Source: Planctomycetia bacterium (GTDB taxonomy: Bacteria; Planctomycetota; Brocadiia; Brocadiales; Brocadiaceae). Taken from it: 64,000 nt of DNA. Positions 43,589 to 52,597 of the stretch are shown in pieces. A model generated the notes under the pieces. It was not told the DNA's origin. It was given only the letters and a program-made list of their open reading frames with translations, and ran no database searches. The number at the start of each line of letters is the position of its first letter. Position 1 is the stretch's first letter. The stretch lies in assembly GCA_015075005.1 (NCBI GenBank), contig JABTVC010000001.1, positions 1 through 64,000 on the forward strand. Reading direction: 5' to 3'. The position numbers and the translations under genes were made by a program.

Positions 43589-45826
43589 TCATCTAACGCC
43601 GCATGTGTCCGTCTTTTCTGCACTTCTCTCACGTCTCCTTCTCTCAAGGCTTTTCCTGTAATTATCGAGCGTATCCCGAATGAGTTCGCAATCTTCTATT
43701 CCGGGCAATTCTTTCAAGAGTTTCTCAAATTGCACCCTATGTTTTTGAAAATCTATCTCATAGGGCCGAGATTCGGCCATGTTTGCTTCTGGCTGTGAAT
43801 TTTCCCTCTTCCGACTCCTTCTTTCCAGGCTTTTTACATACATCTTTAACACATCCCGAAACACTTCATAATCTTCCGTTATCGGCATTACCTTCAACAG
43901 TTTTTCAAATCCTTTTAGTATCTTTTCGATTTCATCTTTTGAGTAACGAGCACTATTCTTTGCGATAAATATCTTCTCATGCCGTGTTGCGGTCGTACCT
44001 TCTTCGGCGGTAAGCATCTCTTCAAAAAGTTTCTCCCCGGGTCTCAAACCGACAAACTCAATGTCAATATCCTTATACGGTTTCAATCCGTGAATTTTTA
44101 TCAGCTCCTCTGCCAGTGTCAAGACCTTCACCGGTTTCCCCATATCGAGGACAAGGATATCTCCACCCTTTCCCAAAACACTAGCCTGCAAAACAAGGGA
44201 TACTGCCTCCGGAATTGTCATGAAATACCTCTGCACATCACGGTGAGTTACTTTAACGGGCCCACCCTGTTTTATTTGTTCCAGAAATATTGGTAAAACA
44301 CTCCCGCGGCTTCCAAGGACATTACCAAATCTTACCGATAGAAAACTGGTGTTTCCACAGCCTTGAAATGCCGTACAAACATATTCCGCCATCCTCTTTG
44401 TCGTGCCCATAATGCTGGTAGGCCCAACCGCTTTATCCGTAGAAATCAGGACAAACTTTTCTACCTGATACTCTGCTGACGCCTTAACTACATTATATGT
44501 CCCACATATATTTGTTTTTACCGATTCCTTGGGATTGATTTCCATCATGGGCACATGCTTGCAGGCGGCGGCATGAAAAACGATCCGAGGCTTGAATTTT
44601 TTGAACACCTCAACAACTAAATCGTTATCCCTTACGTCTCCTGCTACAAATACGACCTTATCCTGTACACGCGAATTTTCCAATTGTCTATCCCATAAAT
44701 CCGGAAACAACCTCTCCATCCTTTGCTTCATTGTATGAAGTTCCGTCTCATCAATATCAAGGAGAATGACCCTTTCTGGCCCGAAACTGCACACCTGCAT
44801 GATTATTTCTGAACCGATGGAACCACCCGCACCCGTTACCAGGATTGTCTTTTTTCTTAAAAAGGTATCGATTTCTTTATAATCGACCTTGACCACCTGC
44901 CTGCCTATAAGATCCTCTATTTTTATGTCTTCTAACTTCTTGATATTAATATCTGGCTCATGAAAATCATATATCCGTGGAACGATCTTTATCTCCAGTT
45001 TTAAATGTATTGCGATTGCATGTAATCTCCTGAGATATTGATGATTTAATGATGGAATGGCTACAATGATTGCCTCGATCCCATGTTTTGAAACAACATT
45101 GCTCAATGCCGCACTAGTGCCAAGCACCGGCAGTCCGTGCATACACATGCCGACCTTGCTTCTGTTGTCGTCCAGTAGTCCTATGGGATAATACTTCTCA
45201 TAGCCTTGTCTTTTCATGTCTCTTATGATCAAATCCCCTGTATTTCCTGCGCCAATAACGATCGTTTTTTTTCCATGCCCTTTGTCGTTTTTTACATTTT
45301 CCAGAAATACTCTCCTTGCGCCCCTCAACCCTAAGAACAAGAAGAGCGAAATGAACCAATCTATGAAAAAAACGCTTCTGGGAAATCCCTGGATAGATAC
45401 AGCGAAAGATGCTAATTTTGTACGAGAAATGTTGGAATGTAAAAGGGGAAGTACCATGAATGTGCACACAATGAATAACAATGATATTCCTTGTGCTGTT
45501 ATTATTTTTTTTAAATCATTAAGACAAAAATACCTCCATGATATCTTATATGCCCCAAAACAGAAATGCATAATCAGCTTAAAAAAAACAAAAAAAGGCA
45601 AGGCATTGAAAAACATCGATCGATAGCCAGCAGGCATGGTAAATTCAAAGCGAACGAAAAAGGCGAGATAGAGCGAAAAGACAATTATGGCAAAATCAAG
45701 GGACAGGAAAAAAAGGTAACGTTTGAGATGGGTAGGGTGTATCAGATAATGATAAAAACCCCGGGGGCAATAGTGCAAGCCATCTCCCTGCCCCGGATTT
45801 TTATAGGTTTTTGTGCCCTCTGTCAC
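43589..45826 (-). CDS. CapD/WbpM-type nucleoside-diphosphate-sugar dehydratase, membrane-anchored
   Basis: A 745-residue protein. Four membrane helices (about residues 35-180), a first Rossmann-like domain (TIVIGAGNTGDLIIRDM, about 195) and a catalytic SDR domain with ILVTGAGGSIGSEIIMQVCS (about 333). The substrate motif is STDKAVGPTSIMGTTKRMAE, where the usual SYK-type tyrosine is replaced by a Thr/Met pair, as in the PglF/WbpM/FlaA1 group; then RFGNVLGSRGSVLPIF. It would remove water from UDP-GlcNAc to a 4-keto-6-deoxy sugar, an early step in polysaccharide synthesis. The C-terminus is about 110 residues longer than usual and contains two similar repeats. It lies behind a c-di-GMP-I riboswitch. 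Confidence 0.9.
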   Translation of the reverse strand: MTEGTKTYKNPGQGDGLHYCPRGFYHYLIHPTHLKRYLFFLSLDFAIIVFSLYLAFFVRFEFTMPAGYRSMFFNALPFFVFFKLIMHFCFGAYKISWRYFCLNDLKKIITAQGISLLFIVCTFMVLPLLHSNISRTKLASFAVSIQGFPRSVFFIDWFISLFLFLGLRGARRVFLENVKNDKGHGKKTIVIGAGNTGDLIIRDMKRQGYEKYYPIGLLDDNRSKVGMCMHGLPVLGTSAALSNVVSKHGIEAIIVAIPSLNHQYLRRLHAIAIHLKLEIKIVPRIYDFHEPDINIKKLEDIKIEDLIGRQVVKVDYKEIDTFLRKKTILVTGAGGSIGSEIIMQVCSFGPERVILLDIDETELHTMKQRMERLFPDLWDRQLENSRVQDKVVFVAGDVRDNDLVVEVFKKFKPRIVFHAAACKHVPMMEINPKESVKTNICGTYNVVKASAEYQVEKFVLISTDKAVGPTSIMGTTKRMAEYVCTAFQGCGNTSFLSVRFGNVLGSRGSVLPIFLEQIKQGGPVKVTHRDVQRYFMTIPEAVSLVLQASVLGKGGDILVLDMGKPVKVLTLAEELIKIHGLKPYKDIDIEFVGLRPGEKLFEEMLTAEEGTTATRHEKIFIAKNSARYSKDEIEKILKGFEKLLKVMPITEDYEVFRDVLKMYVKSLERRSRKRENSQPEANMAESRPYEIDFQKHRVQFEKLLKELPGIEDCELIRDTLDNYRKSLERRRRERSAEKTDTCGVR

Positions 45827-45843
45827 TTTGGTCTTTTCTCCAG

Positions 45844-45902
45844 AAAATAAAAAAGCCTTACACCAAAGATATTCTCTCTAGAATATTTTTCGGCAGTAAG
45901 GC
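45844..45902 (-). terminator. intrinsic terminator between riboswitch and dehydratase gene
   Basis: On the minus strand GCCTTACTGCCGAAAAATAT...ATATCTTTGGTGTAAGGC folds into a long hairpin (stem GCCTTAC/GTAAGGC, inner stem ATATTCT/AGAATAT), followed at once by TTTTTTATTTT. It sits after the aptamer and before the start codon at 45826, the place expected for a riboswitch expression platform. Confidence 0.85.
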
Positions 45903-45904
45903 TA

Positions 45905-46015
45905 TCTTTCCGTAAAAACCACCATAACAGATCCTTCTGTTTAAACGGCCAAAAAAGACCCTGCTACTTTGCGTCCCACAATCACTCGTGGTTTGCCTTT
46001 ATCGTGGTATACCTG
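45905..46015 (-). promoter_or_regulatory. cyclic-di-GMP-I (GEMM-I) riboswitch aptamer
   Basis: The minus strand shows the GEMM-I core: AAAGGCAAACC (45990-46000), a hairpin CCACGAGTGATTGTGG, then GGGACGCAAAG (45967-45977) and a second stem region with GGGTC...GGCC and AACAGAAGGATCTGTT. GGCAAACC and GACGCAAAG at this spacing are the diagnostic conserved bases that bind c-di-GMP. A promoter lies 90 bases upstream and a terminator just downstream. Direction of control (ligand on or off) cannot be told without folding. Confidence 0.9.
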
Positions 46016-46098
46016 CTTGGTATAGTATTACCCTGTAAATGCGTTGGTTTGCCGTACATTAGAATTTTTAAATCAAACCTAAGCTAACAAGTTGTTTG

Positions 46099-46127
46099 AT
46101 TTTATTCCTTCACCTCCTGTTTGTCAA
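46099..46127 (-). promoter_or_regulatory. sigma70-type promoter for riboswitch-dehydratase transcript
   Basis: TTGACA (46127-46122) and TAAAAT (46104-46099) with a 17-base spacer on the minus strand, a consensus -35 and a one-mismatch -10. The predicted transcript starts near 46092, giving a 5' leader of about 265 bases that carries the riboswitch. Confidence 0.75.
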
Positions 46128-46213
46128 GAGATTTTTCGTTTAGCCGTCAGCTATTTGAAAAAGCACAATGTGCGACCGTGTGGGGTATAGCTCCATAAGA
46201 AACCATATATATT

Positions 46214-48765
46214 CTATTTTGAGCCCAGTTGTTCAGAAACCACAGACTCATTCCCTTTCGGCAAAAACGTTCGATACGCTGTTGCCAGATTCTTAAAGAA
46301 GTCTTGTTTCTTGTCGACAAAGTTACTTACATCCGTCAAATAGTGTCCGATACCTCTTGCATGCAGCGCAAGAAATTGCATGTTGCTCTCCCGTGTATCC
46401 AGGTAAAGGTCCATAGGAGCCCTATACGCAATAATAGGGAGGTTGTCAGTATGAACTGGTCCGCTCGTGATAAGACTTCGAATTTCATCGGGTCCCATCC
46501 TTATTCTGGCCAGAAGTTCATATATGCTTTTAATATCCACTCGTGGGTCAGACAGGTCTTGCTGGATTTCTTTTCGCATCATTCGCCGTTGAATCATTTC
46601 GGGATCAAAATGTATAGGGTGGAGAGCTCCCAACAGGAGAATATCCGTTTCGGGAATAGTAGATGCAAGGTAAACGTATGGGAATACACTGGCAAATCTT
46701 GCGGATCATGACTTGCAAGTTTACCACAGACATTCCATAGAGCTGTACCCATTGACAAAACAACCCCTTAGGGCACAATGCCCTGGCTCCAATTTGATAG
46801 AATTGCCGGGTGAAAAGATCGGAAGTGCCAGCCAGCCAGGGATTGGAAGGCTCCGAGATAATCACATCAAATGTCTGAGGATGTAAATTAAGGAACAGCC
46901 TGGCATCTGTGATCCGGATTTCTACGTTAGGGTTTTCGTGGACGGCGTTATTGTGGTCGCGGAAAAACCGGGCCCCTTCTACCATTGCTTCTTCTATTTC
47001 AACTACCGTTACCCGCGAATCAGGATAAAGGGCTGCTGAGCCTGCAGTACAACCTGTGCCCATGCCTATAACACATATATTTTCTGGTTCTTTATGCAAA
47101 AGCATGGGGAGATGTGCCGACAGCCGTTGTGTTGGCATATCATAATGCGAGGAACCATCTATTTTGCCATTTGTGGATATATAAAGATCCTTGTTACTTG
47201 AAACACGGTCTCTCGTTACCGTAATGGTTGAAGTGAGACCATCACGATAGAAGAGAATCTCCTCTTCCTCTTTTAGCTTCTTACTCAAATCAACGGCACT
47301 TTGCTGTGTATAACTGTCGCCATAAAGATACATACCACTCGTCATGAGCTGCTTATCCCATGAAGGGGTCAATATGAATATCATGAGCACGAGAATTCCT
47401 CCCGCGGTCATTGCAAGCATGTTTGACCGTCTACAATCCGACATAAAAAGCACACAACCACCGATGCATTCGGCAATGGCTGCCAGCAGGAGGGTATTGC
47501 GAATACCTATCCATGGAATTAAAACAAACCCGGCAGAAAGTGATCCAATGATTGCCCCGACGGTATTATACGTATATAACATTCCGACACTTTGCCCTGT
47601 ATGCTGAGGTTTTCTGACAAAAACCCTGACTGCTGCGGGAAAGAGTCCTCCCATGATCAAGGCAGGAATAAATATGACAATCGCAGCGATACTCACTTGC
47701 ACCCAAAGCATCTTTTCCGATTGGCCCTGAACATCTAACATTCGGAACATTCTCACAAAGAAAGGCGGAAGGTGGCGGAACGCAGCAGAACTAATGCATA
47801 CGGACACAGCTGCGGATGGTGCAAGCCCATAAAAACCACCGTGCCTTCGATGGAGATATGCGATGAATAAAGGCAACACTCCATGCACCGATACCAAGGC
47901 CAGCGAGAAAGGTGGACAATACTATAGTAAAAGCATACACTGACGCGCCAAGAATAAGAGTCAGCACACGGGTCCACGCCACTTCGCAGATCATTGCTGT
48001 ACATCCTGTAAGGGCAAGGGCAACCAGCACCATCAGATCAGATTGCCTATACTCAAGCGGTTCTTCTATCCAGATTTTATCACTGATGTGCCGTGGATGT
48101 TTGTCCATGCTGCTCAACCAACAAGCTAAAAATCCAAGCGTTAGGTTACAGATAGCTGTGACGATAATGGTCACCGTCATGCCCAACTTTGGCAACATGA
48201 CAAAGCCGGCGATAAGGACACCTAAAAATGCGCCTGTGGTATTCACGCCATACAAAAGGCCCGCGCCCCGCCCGGCATCTTTTTTATTCCATGCATAAAA
48301 ACGGGATAAAACCGGTAATGTTGCACCCATAAGGACTGTCGCTGGCAGGAGAAATATCACAGAAATTAATAAACGCCATATACTGACAAGCAAGAAATTT
48401 TCCGAAAACCGGGTGCCTATTATACCGAATAAGGGGAGAAACCAGTGAAACATCAGAGGAGTTGAAAGCGAGTAGATGGCAAGAAACACTTCGATGATGC
48501 CGTATGAGAAAAGTGGTTTTGATAATCGATCTGCTCTTTTGCCTGCCAGATGAGCGCCAATGGCAAGTCCCCCCATAAATACGCTCAATACGGTTGATAC
48601 AGCAAGTGTGGTTGATCCGAATTCAAGTTTTAATGCGCGGGTCCATGCCACTTCATAGATAAGGGCGCATGCCCCGGAAAGGAAGAAAAGTACAAACACC
48701 ATGGTATCCGGAAATACCGTATTGTTCCAGGATTCTGTCTGCTTTGCCCGTAAGGTTGTTACCAT
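46214..48765 (-). pseudogene. membrane-bound spermidine-synthase-like protein (fused transporter/synthase), frameshifted
   Basis: N-terminal part from 48765: about eight membrane helices with FLSGACALIYEVAWTRAL and GLAIGAHLAGKRADRL, typical of fused MFS/spermidine synthase proteins, and a second set with CEVAWTRVLTLILGASVYAF. One shift near 47815 leads to helices and the synthase-like Rossmann part (NICVIGMGTGCTAGSAALYP, TVVEIEEAMVEGARFF, FDVIISEPSNPWLAG). A second shift near 46640 leads to the C-terminal part with LGALHPIHFDPEMIQ. Total about 850 residues, normal for the family. The true substrate is unknown (polyamine transfer is not established for these). Possibly intact if the two shifts are errors. 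Confidence 0.78.
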
Positions 48766-48910
48766 TCAAGTCACCCGGAGGTCTTATTTGGAAGCGTCAA
48801 GGAAAAGCTATTCCTACAGACACCGTGACAATTTTTGTTGCACAAGATTATCGCAAGAAGGAGGTTTGTTTCCAGCTTAAAAAAAGATGGATACTTTTAG
48901 CGAAAAATAA
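48766..48910. other. short intergenic gap
   Basis: No repeat or clear signal. It holds the region upstream of the synthase-like gene and downstream of the GT2. Confidence 0.4.
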
Positions 48911-49604
48911 TTATTTACTTTTTAACCATAACTCAAAAACCTTTTTATATCGATACATTCCCTCTCTTACAAGATGGAATCTACTGCCCCTGTTGTCAAA
49001 GCAGGTCACAGGGATTTCAAGAATACGGTAACCGTCTTTAAAGGCATGATATACAATGTTGATAACATAATCCGTACCATAATCGCTTATCAAGCCTGTA
49101 TATCTTTCAAGAATAGCCTTTTTGTAAATCTTTGCTCCGAGTGAATAATCCGAATAACCGATACCCAACAACGACCTTACGATAAAGATATATAAACCAC
49201 TTCCCAGTTTTCTTATCATATTACGATCCTGGACGCCCATCCTTTTTGAACCAAGGATAATATCATACTTATTTAAAAGGGTAATTCCCGCTTTTATAAA
49301 AGACAAATCTGCTGACAAATCCATATCAAGAGAGCACATAAGGATATTTGAAATGTACTATGCAATGCTTTAGCGCCCTTCCGACACCCTTTTCTTTCAC
49401 GGAGAAGAACCGGACATGCATTGGATGTGCTTGTTCCAGAGCATACCCGAACTCAATCGTCCTGTCTGTAGAACCATTACTGCAAAGAATAATTTCATAA
49501 GGGACATCTAACGTATCAACAAACCCTATTAATTTCACCGTATTTTGGATGAGAAGTCCTTCTTCATTATAAACAGGTATAAAAAAAGAGAGAGATTTCT
49601 GCAT
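48911..49604 (-). pseudogene. family 2 glycosyltransferase (DPM1-like), one frameshift
   Basis: From 49604: KSLSFFIPVYNEEGLLIQNT, ILCSNGSTDRTIEFGYALE and KGVGRALKHCI, the GT-A N-terminal half. Near 49330 one base is out, and the other frame begins CSLDMDLSADLSFI, which supplies the DXD-like DMD, then YDIILGSKRMG, GYSDYSLGAKIYKKAI and a C-terminus without membrane helices. Together about 230 residues, the size of polyprenyl-phosphate sugar transferases. Likely role: make a lipid-linked monosaccharide. Confidence 0.78.
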
Positions 49605-49617
49605 ATCCTTAAAAATT

Positions 49618-50844
49618 TCAGAAAAATGCTTTTATGGTAAAGGCCATGACATTCTTCTTCCTGCCGAAATCGGAACTACGGTCTTCGTGCCAATAGCTTA
49701 GATCGGCAGATAACCATTTTTGAATTTTGTAATTCAGGGTGGTGCGAAAACCCCATGTAGATATATCTTGAATGTTTTCATCCGTGCTGCCAGCAGGATA
49801 ATCCTGGAGTTGATAATAGCCGGATAGATTGGCCTCAAGCTTGCTGGTTAATTTTCTGCTCAAGGTAAGGTAAAGAGAATTCAAATCATAATAATTTCCA
49901 ACATCTCTCGTAAAATAAATAACTTCTTCCTGGCTCCTCCTCAGTAAGACAGAAATATCGGTTAAGGCCGTTAAACGCGTTTTGGATTCTAAAGAAAACA
50001 CCACTCCGCCAAATTGATCGAGTTCCTCATCCTCATAATCCCGTATACGATAACCAATCTTAAAATTTCCCGTTGTCTTTGCCGTCTCCTTGAATTGAGC
50101 GCCAATCGAACTTTCATAAAAATTTGAGTTTAAAGAACCTGTATCATAATCGGTTCTTCCCATAGTAAATTCAGCCAGGGTATTAATTTTTGTGAACAGT
50201 TTGTAAGAAACACGTGCCCCTATTTTTTGTTCATTATAGTCTGATCCCTCAAATGTTTTATAGGTATAATCGGAATTAGAATAATATAACCCTGGATCAA
50301 ATCTTGCAAAATAGTTAGTAAGTGCGACCGTAGTTGTGAAGTAGTTTGCTTCCCTTCTCGTTCTCTGAATTATTTGGCCGAAAATATAATCAAAAGTTTG
50401 AGGCTGTTCTGTGTCTTCAAATCGATTTTTTAAAGTGATGTCCAATCCACCAGGAAATAGTGTTTTAAATGTACCATCTATAAATTGATCGGTGTGACTC
50501 TGATCGGGATTTTTTCCATATTCAAAAAAAGAAGCGAGATAACTGAAATTTACCTCGCTTTTCATAGCTCTGATTGGCAAGGAAAGATTTAGCCCTGGTG
50601 AATACGTGGTAATAAGATCTGATACCTTACTATCGGGCGTATCAAAGATATTGTCATCATAAGATTCGCTGATTGAAAATAGGGGGTGAATCTTGAGTGA
50701 ACCTAAATGCATATTGCCTTGTGCATACACCCCACGAGTTATTATCAACGAAAGGCATACTCCAGAGAGAAATAAGACAAACTTTACAAAATTATGCGTT
50801 TTCCTATCGCGATAATAGATACATGATTTTTTTTGCTTGTTCAA
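49618..50844 (-). CDS. outer-membrane beta-barrel protein of a polysaccharide locus
   Basis: A 408-residue protein with a signal peptide (FVKFVLFLSGVCLSLIITRG..YA, about 20-42) and then alternating polar/aromatic strands throughout: FSISESYDDNIFDTPDSKVS, LINTLAEFTMGRTDYD-like strands and a terminal aromatic residue (AFF). The 'f.sisesYdDNif' opening is common in barrels encoded next to exopolysaccharide export genes (EpsL/VpsM-like). It may form an export channel or a scaffold in the outer membrane. Intact. Confidence 0.8.
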   Translation of the reverse strand: MNKQKKSCIYYRDRKTHNFVKFVLFLSGVCLSLIITRGVYAQGNMHLGSLKIHPLFSISESYDDNIFDTPDSKVSDLITTYSPGLNLSLPIRAMKSEVNFSYLASFFEYGKNPDQSHTDQFIDGTFKTLFPGGLDITLKNRFEDTEQPQTFDYIFGQIIQRTRREANYFTTTVALTNYFARFDPGLYYSNSDYTYKTFEGSDYNEQKIGARVSYKLFTKINTLAEFTMGRTDYDTGSLNSNFYESSIGAQFKETAKTTGNFKIGYRIRDYEDEELDQFGGVVFSLESKTRLTALTDISVLLRRSQEEVIYFTRDVGNYYDLNSLYLTLSRKLTSKLEANLSGYYQLQDYPAGSTDENIQDISTWGFRTTLNYKIQKWLSADLSYWHEDRSSDFGRKKNVMAFTIKAFF

Positions 50845-50897
50845 AGGTTACCCTTTTATTTTCATGCACTCTGAACCGAAATGACGATACAAAGCCG

Positions 50898-51629
50898 TTA
50901 CATAATAAACGGAGTACCTTCTAATATCATCTTTGGATGTTCTGATACCATTTTCCTGGCCACTTCCTTTCCCAGTAAATCAGAAACAATCCTCACTGCC
51001 CGGGAAAGTACCGGGGGCCTCTTTACTGGAGAATGAGCATCGGAGGCGATGATATGTACTAAGTTATTCTTTAACATCCACAAGGCACATTTTTCTGGTG
51101 CAGTACCGAAATCTCCTGCAATGCTCTGTGCTGTTACTTGTAAAATAGCCCCCATTTCCACAAAACGAAGCAGCATTCCAGGATCACTCTGAATTGCACT
51201 ATTTCTCTCAAGATGAGGCAATATCGGCGTAAGCCCAGTTGTCTTTAATTGAAAGATAACTTTTTCTGTCTCCGGAGGTATCCATTGAAACGAAAATTCC
51301 AGCAAAACATATTTTTTACCTCCATTCATGGTCAATAGCTTGCTTTGTTTTAAAATTTCCTCTTTCAGGAGATGGTCATTTAAATATACCTCTGCACCTG
51401 GAAATAACTCTATGTCTATGCCTTCTTGTTGTAATAATTGATTCATCATAGATAGCTTTTTGAGTACATTATTTTCGTATTCATCGTTTATTCCGTCTTG
51501 TATATGCGGTGTGGCTATTATCTGCTGTATTCCGTCCTTTTCTGCGATCCTGCACATCTCCAGGGATTCCTGAACTGTTGTAGGCCCGTCATCTATCATA
51601 GGCAGTACATGTGTATGGATATCTATCAT
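50898..51629 (-). CDS. CpsB/CapC-type tyrosine-protein phosphatase (PHP fold)
   Basis: A 243-residue metal-dependent phosphatase: MIDIHTHVLPMIDDGP (HxH and Asp metal ligands), IIATPHIQDGI (about 40), the E-rich GAEVYLND (about 85), ILPHLERN (about 135) and IIASDAHSPVKRPP (about 195). This is the Gram-positive-type CpsB/Wzb partner that dephosphorylates the tyrosine cluster of a BY-kinase; the kinase here is the Wzc-like protein at 57.4-59.6 kb. Intact. Confidence 0.9.
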   Translation of the reverse strand: MIDIHTHVLPMIDDGPTTVQESLEMCRIAEKDGIQQIIATPHIQDGINDEYENNVLKKLSMMNQLLQQEGIDIELFPGAEVYLNDHLLKEEILKQSKLLTMNGGKKYVLLEFSFQWIPPETEKVIFQLKTTGLTPILPHLERNSAIQSDPGMLLRFVEMGAILQVTAQSIAGDFGTAPEKCALWMLKNNLVHIIASDAHSPVKRPPVLSRAVRIVSDLLGKEVARKMVSEHPKMILEGTPFIM

Positions 51630-52003
51630 TTGAAATACGTTGTAAGAAAAGCAAAGACCCGTCGAATCCTTTCAAAATATCGACAAACAACCCCTTCCTT
51701 TTTCTGTATACAGGGGAAAAGTGAATAAGGCCTTCGTTGCTTCACGTGAGTAATTTACCAAAACGAAAGGTATGTTTGGTAATTTTGGTTACCCAGAAAA
51801 GCGTAAATAAGGAGACTATTTAAGGAATGCTAAACTAAAATTGACGGCAAAGAGAACTTCTATTTATTGGCAAGGTTTAGAATGAGGCATAGCGTATCCA
51901 CCTGCAAAACAAGAGTAACCTCAGACAAAAACCAATATACCCACTTGTTTTATCTTTCTTCCGTTGCGCTGAATAGCTATTGATTTTAATTCGATCGATA
52001 TTA
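51630..52003. other. intergenic region
   Basis: No gene seen. One small inverted repeat (TTACCAAAAC ... GTTTGGTAA, 51756-51783) could be a weak hairpin. It separates the phosphatase start from the end of the lysine-rich protein gene. Confidence 0.4.
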
Positions 52004-52360
52004 TTATTTTCTACCCTTACCTCGACCTTTACCATGGTCATCATCGTCGCAAGAAGCATTTGGAAGCGTCGTTGTAGTTGTAGAGCCTTTACCTTTACCT
52101 TTACCTTTGTCCTTGTCCTTGTCCTTGTCCTTGTCTTTGTCTTTGTTTTTGTCATTATCTTTTACAAAAACAATTTCAGACCTCCTGGCATCCAGAAATT
52201 TTCCTTCCTGACCAACCAAAGAAACATCTGTTGCATAAACAACACCAAAAGGCATAGACAATAAGAGTACAACACTTACCAAAAAAGCACTCATGGGCAT
52301 GTAAAACAAACGCTCAAAATTCATACAAACACAGGAAAATATTCCTCTATCCGTGTTCAT
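52004..52360 (-). CDS. small secreted low-complexity protein (KD/KG repeats)
   Basis: A 118-residue protein. A signal-peptide-like helix (AFLVSVVLLLSMPFGVVYA, about 25-43) is followed by a short folded-looking part (EGKFLDARRSEIVFVKD), then alternating Lys-Asp pairs, alternating Gly-Lys pairs, a TTTTTLP linker-type motif and a His/Asp/Gly/Lys tail (CDDDDHGKGRGKG). The repeats are coded by hexamers (GACAAG and GGTAAA), so length probably varies by slippage. Function unknown; a secreted, strongly charged peptide in a polysaccharide locus may bind the anionic glycan or metal ions. It has its own promoter. Confidence 0.65.
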   Translation of the reverse strand: MNTDRGIFSCVCMNFERLFYMPMSAFLVSVVLLLSMPFGVVYATDVSLVGQEGKFLDARRSEIVFVKDNDKNKDKDKDKDKDKDKGKGKGKGSTTTTTLPNASCDDDDHGKGRGKGRK

Positions 52361-52430
52361 AATTTCCGTCCCCCCTTTCTCTATCGTTGTTTATTAATAG
52401 TCTGGTTATCTATAAGACAAATGTCATCGA

Positions 52431-52459
52431 TTATTAGCATATAATACTAATCCTGTCAA
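52431..52459 (-). promoter_or_regulatory. sigma70-type promoter for lysine-rich protein gene
   Basis: TTGACA (52459-52454) and TAATAA (52436-52431), 17-base spacer, on the minus strand, about 70 bases before the start at 52360, inside the gap between the divergent genes. Confidence 0.6.
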
Positions 52460-52597
52460 TAAAAATATTTTAAAATGATCTTGGCATTTCAAAATATTAA
52501 AGATTATAATCGCAATTTTCGAGTCAGAAGGAGTTATTCAAGTCCCCCTGGCTAGTGGAAAGGTATTCAGGGGTTTGTCTGGTATGCTACACTACGA

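Noticed and set aside
45566..45850. 94-codon plus-strand frame in the dehydratase region
   Set aside because: It is antisense to the membrane part of the dehydratase, rich in Lys, and has no ribosome site.
46021..46060. Second c-di-GMP aptamer in tandem
   Set aside because: A second GGCAAACC word is present on the minus strand, but the partner GACGCAAAG motif is missing.
51756..51783. Hairpin before the phosphatase gene as a riboswitch or terminator
   Set aside because: The stem is only 8-9 pairs, has no T-tract and no conserved aptamer bases; left as a weak feature.
51877..52264. Frames with KTKTRTRT or TFTFVLVLV repeats
   Set aside because: They are other-frame translations of the hexamer repeat in the secreted KD/KG protein gene.
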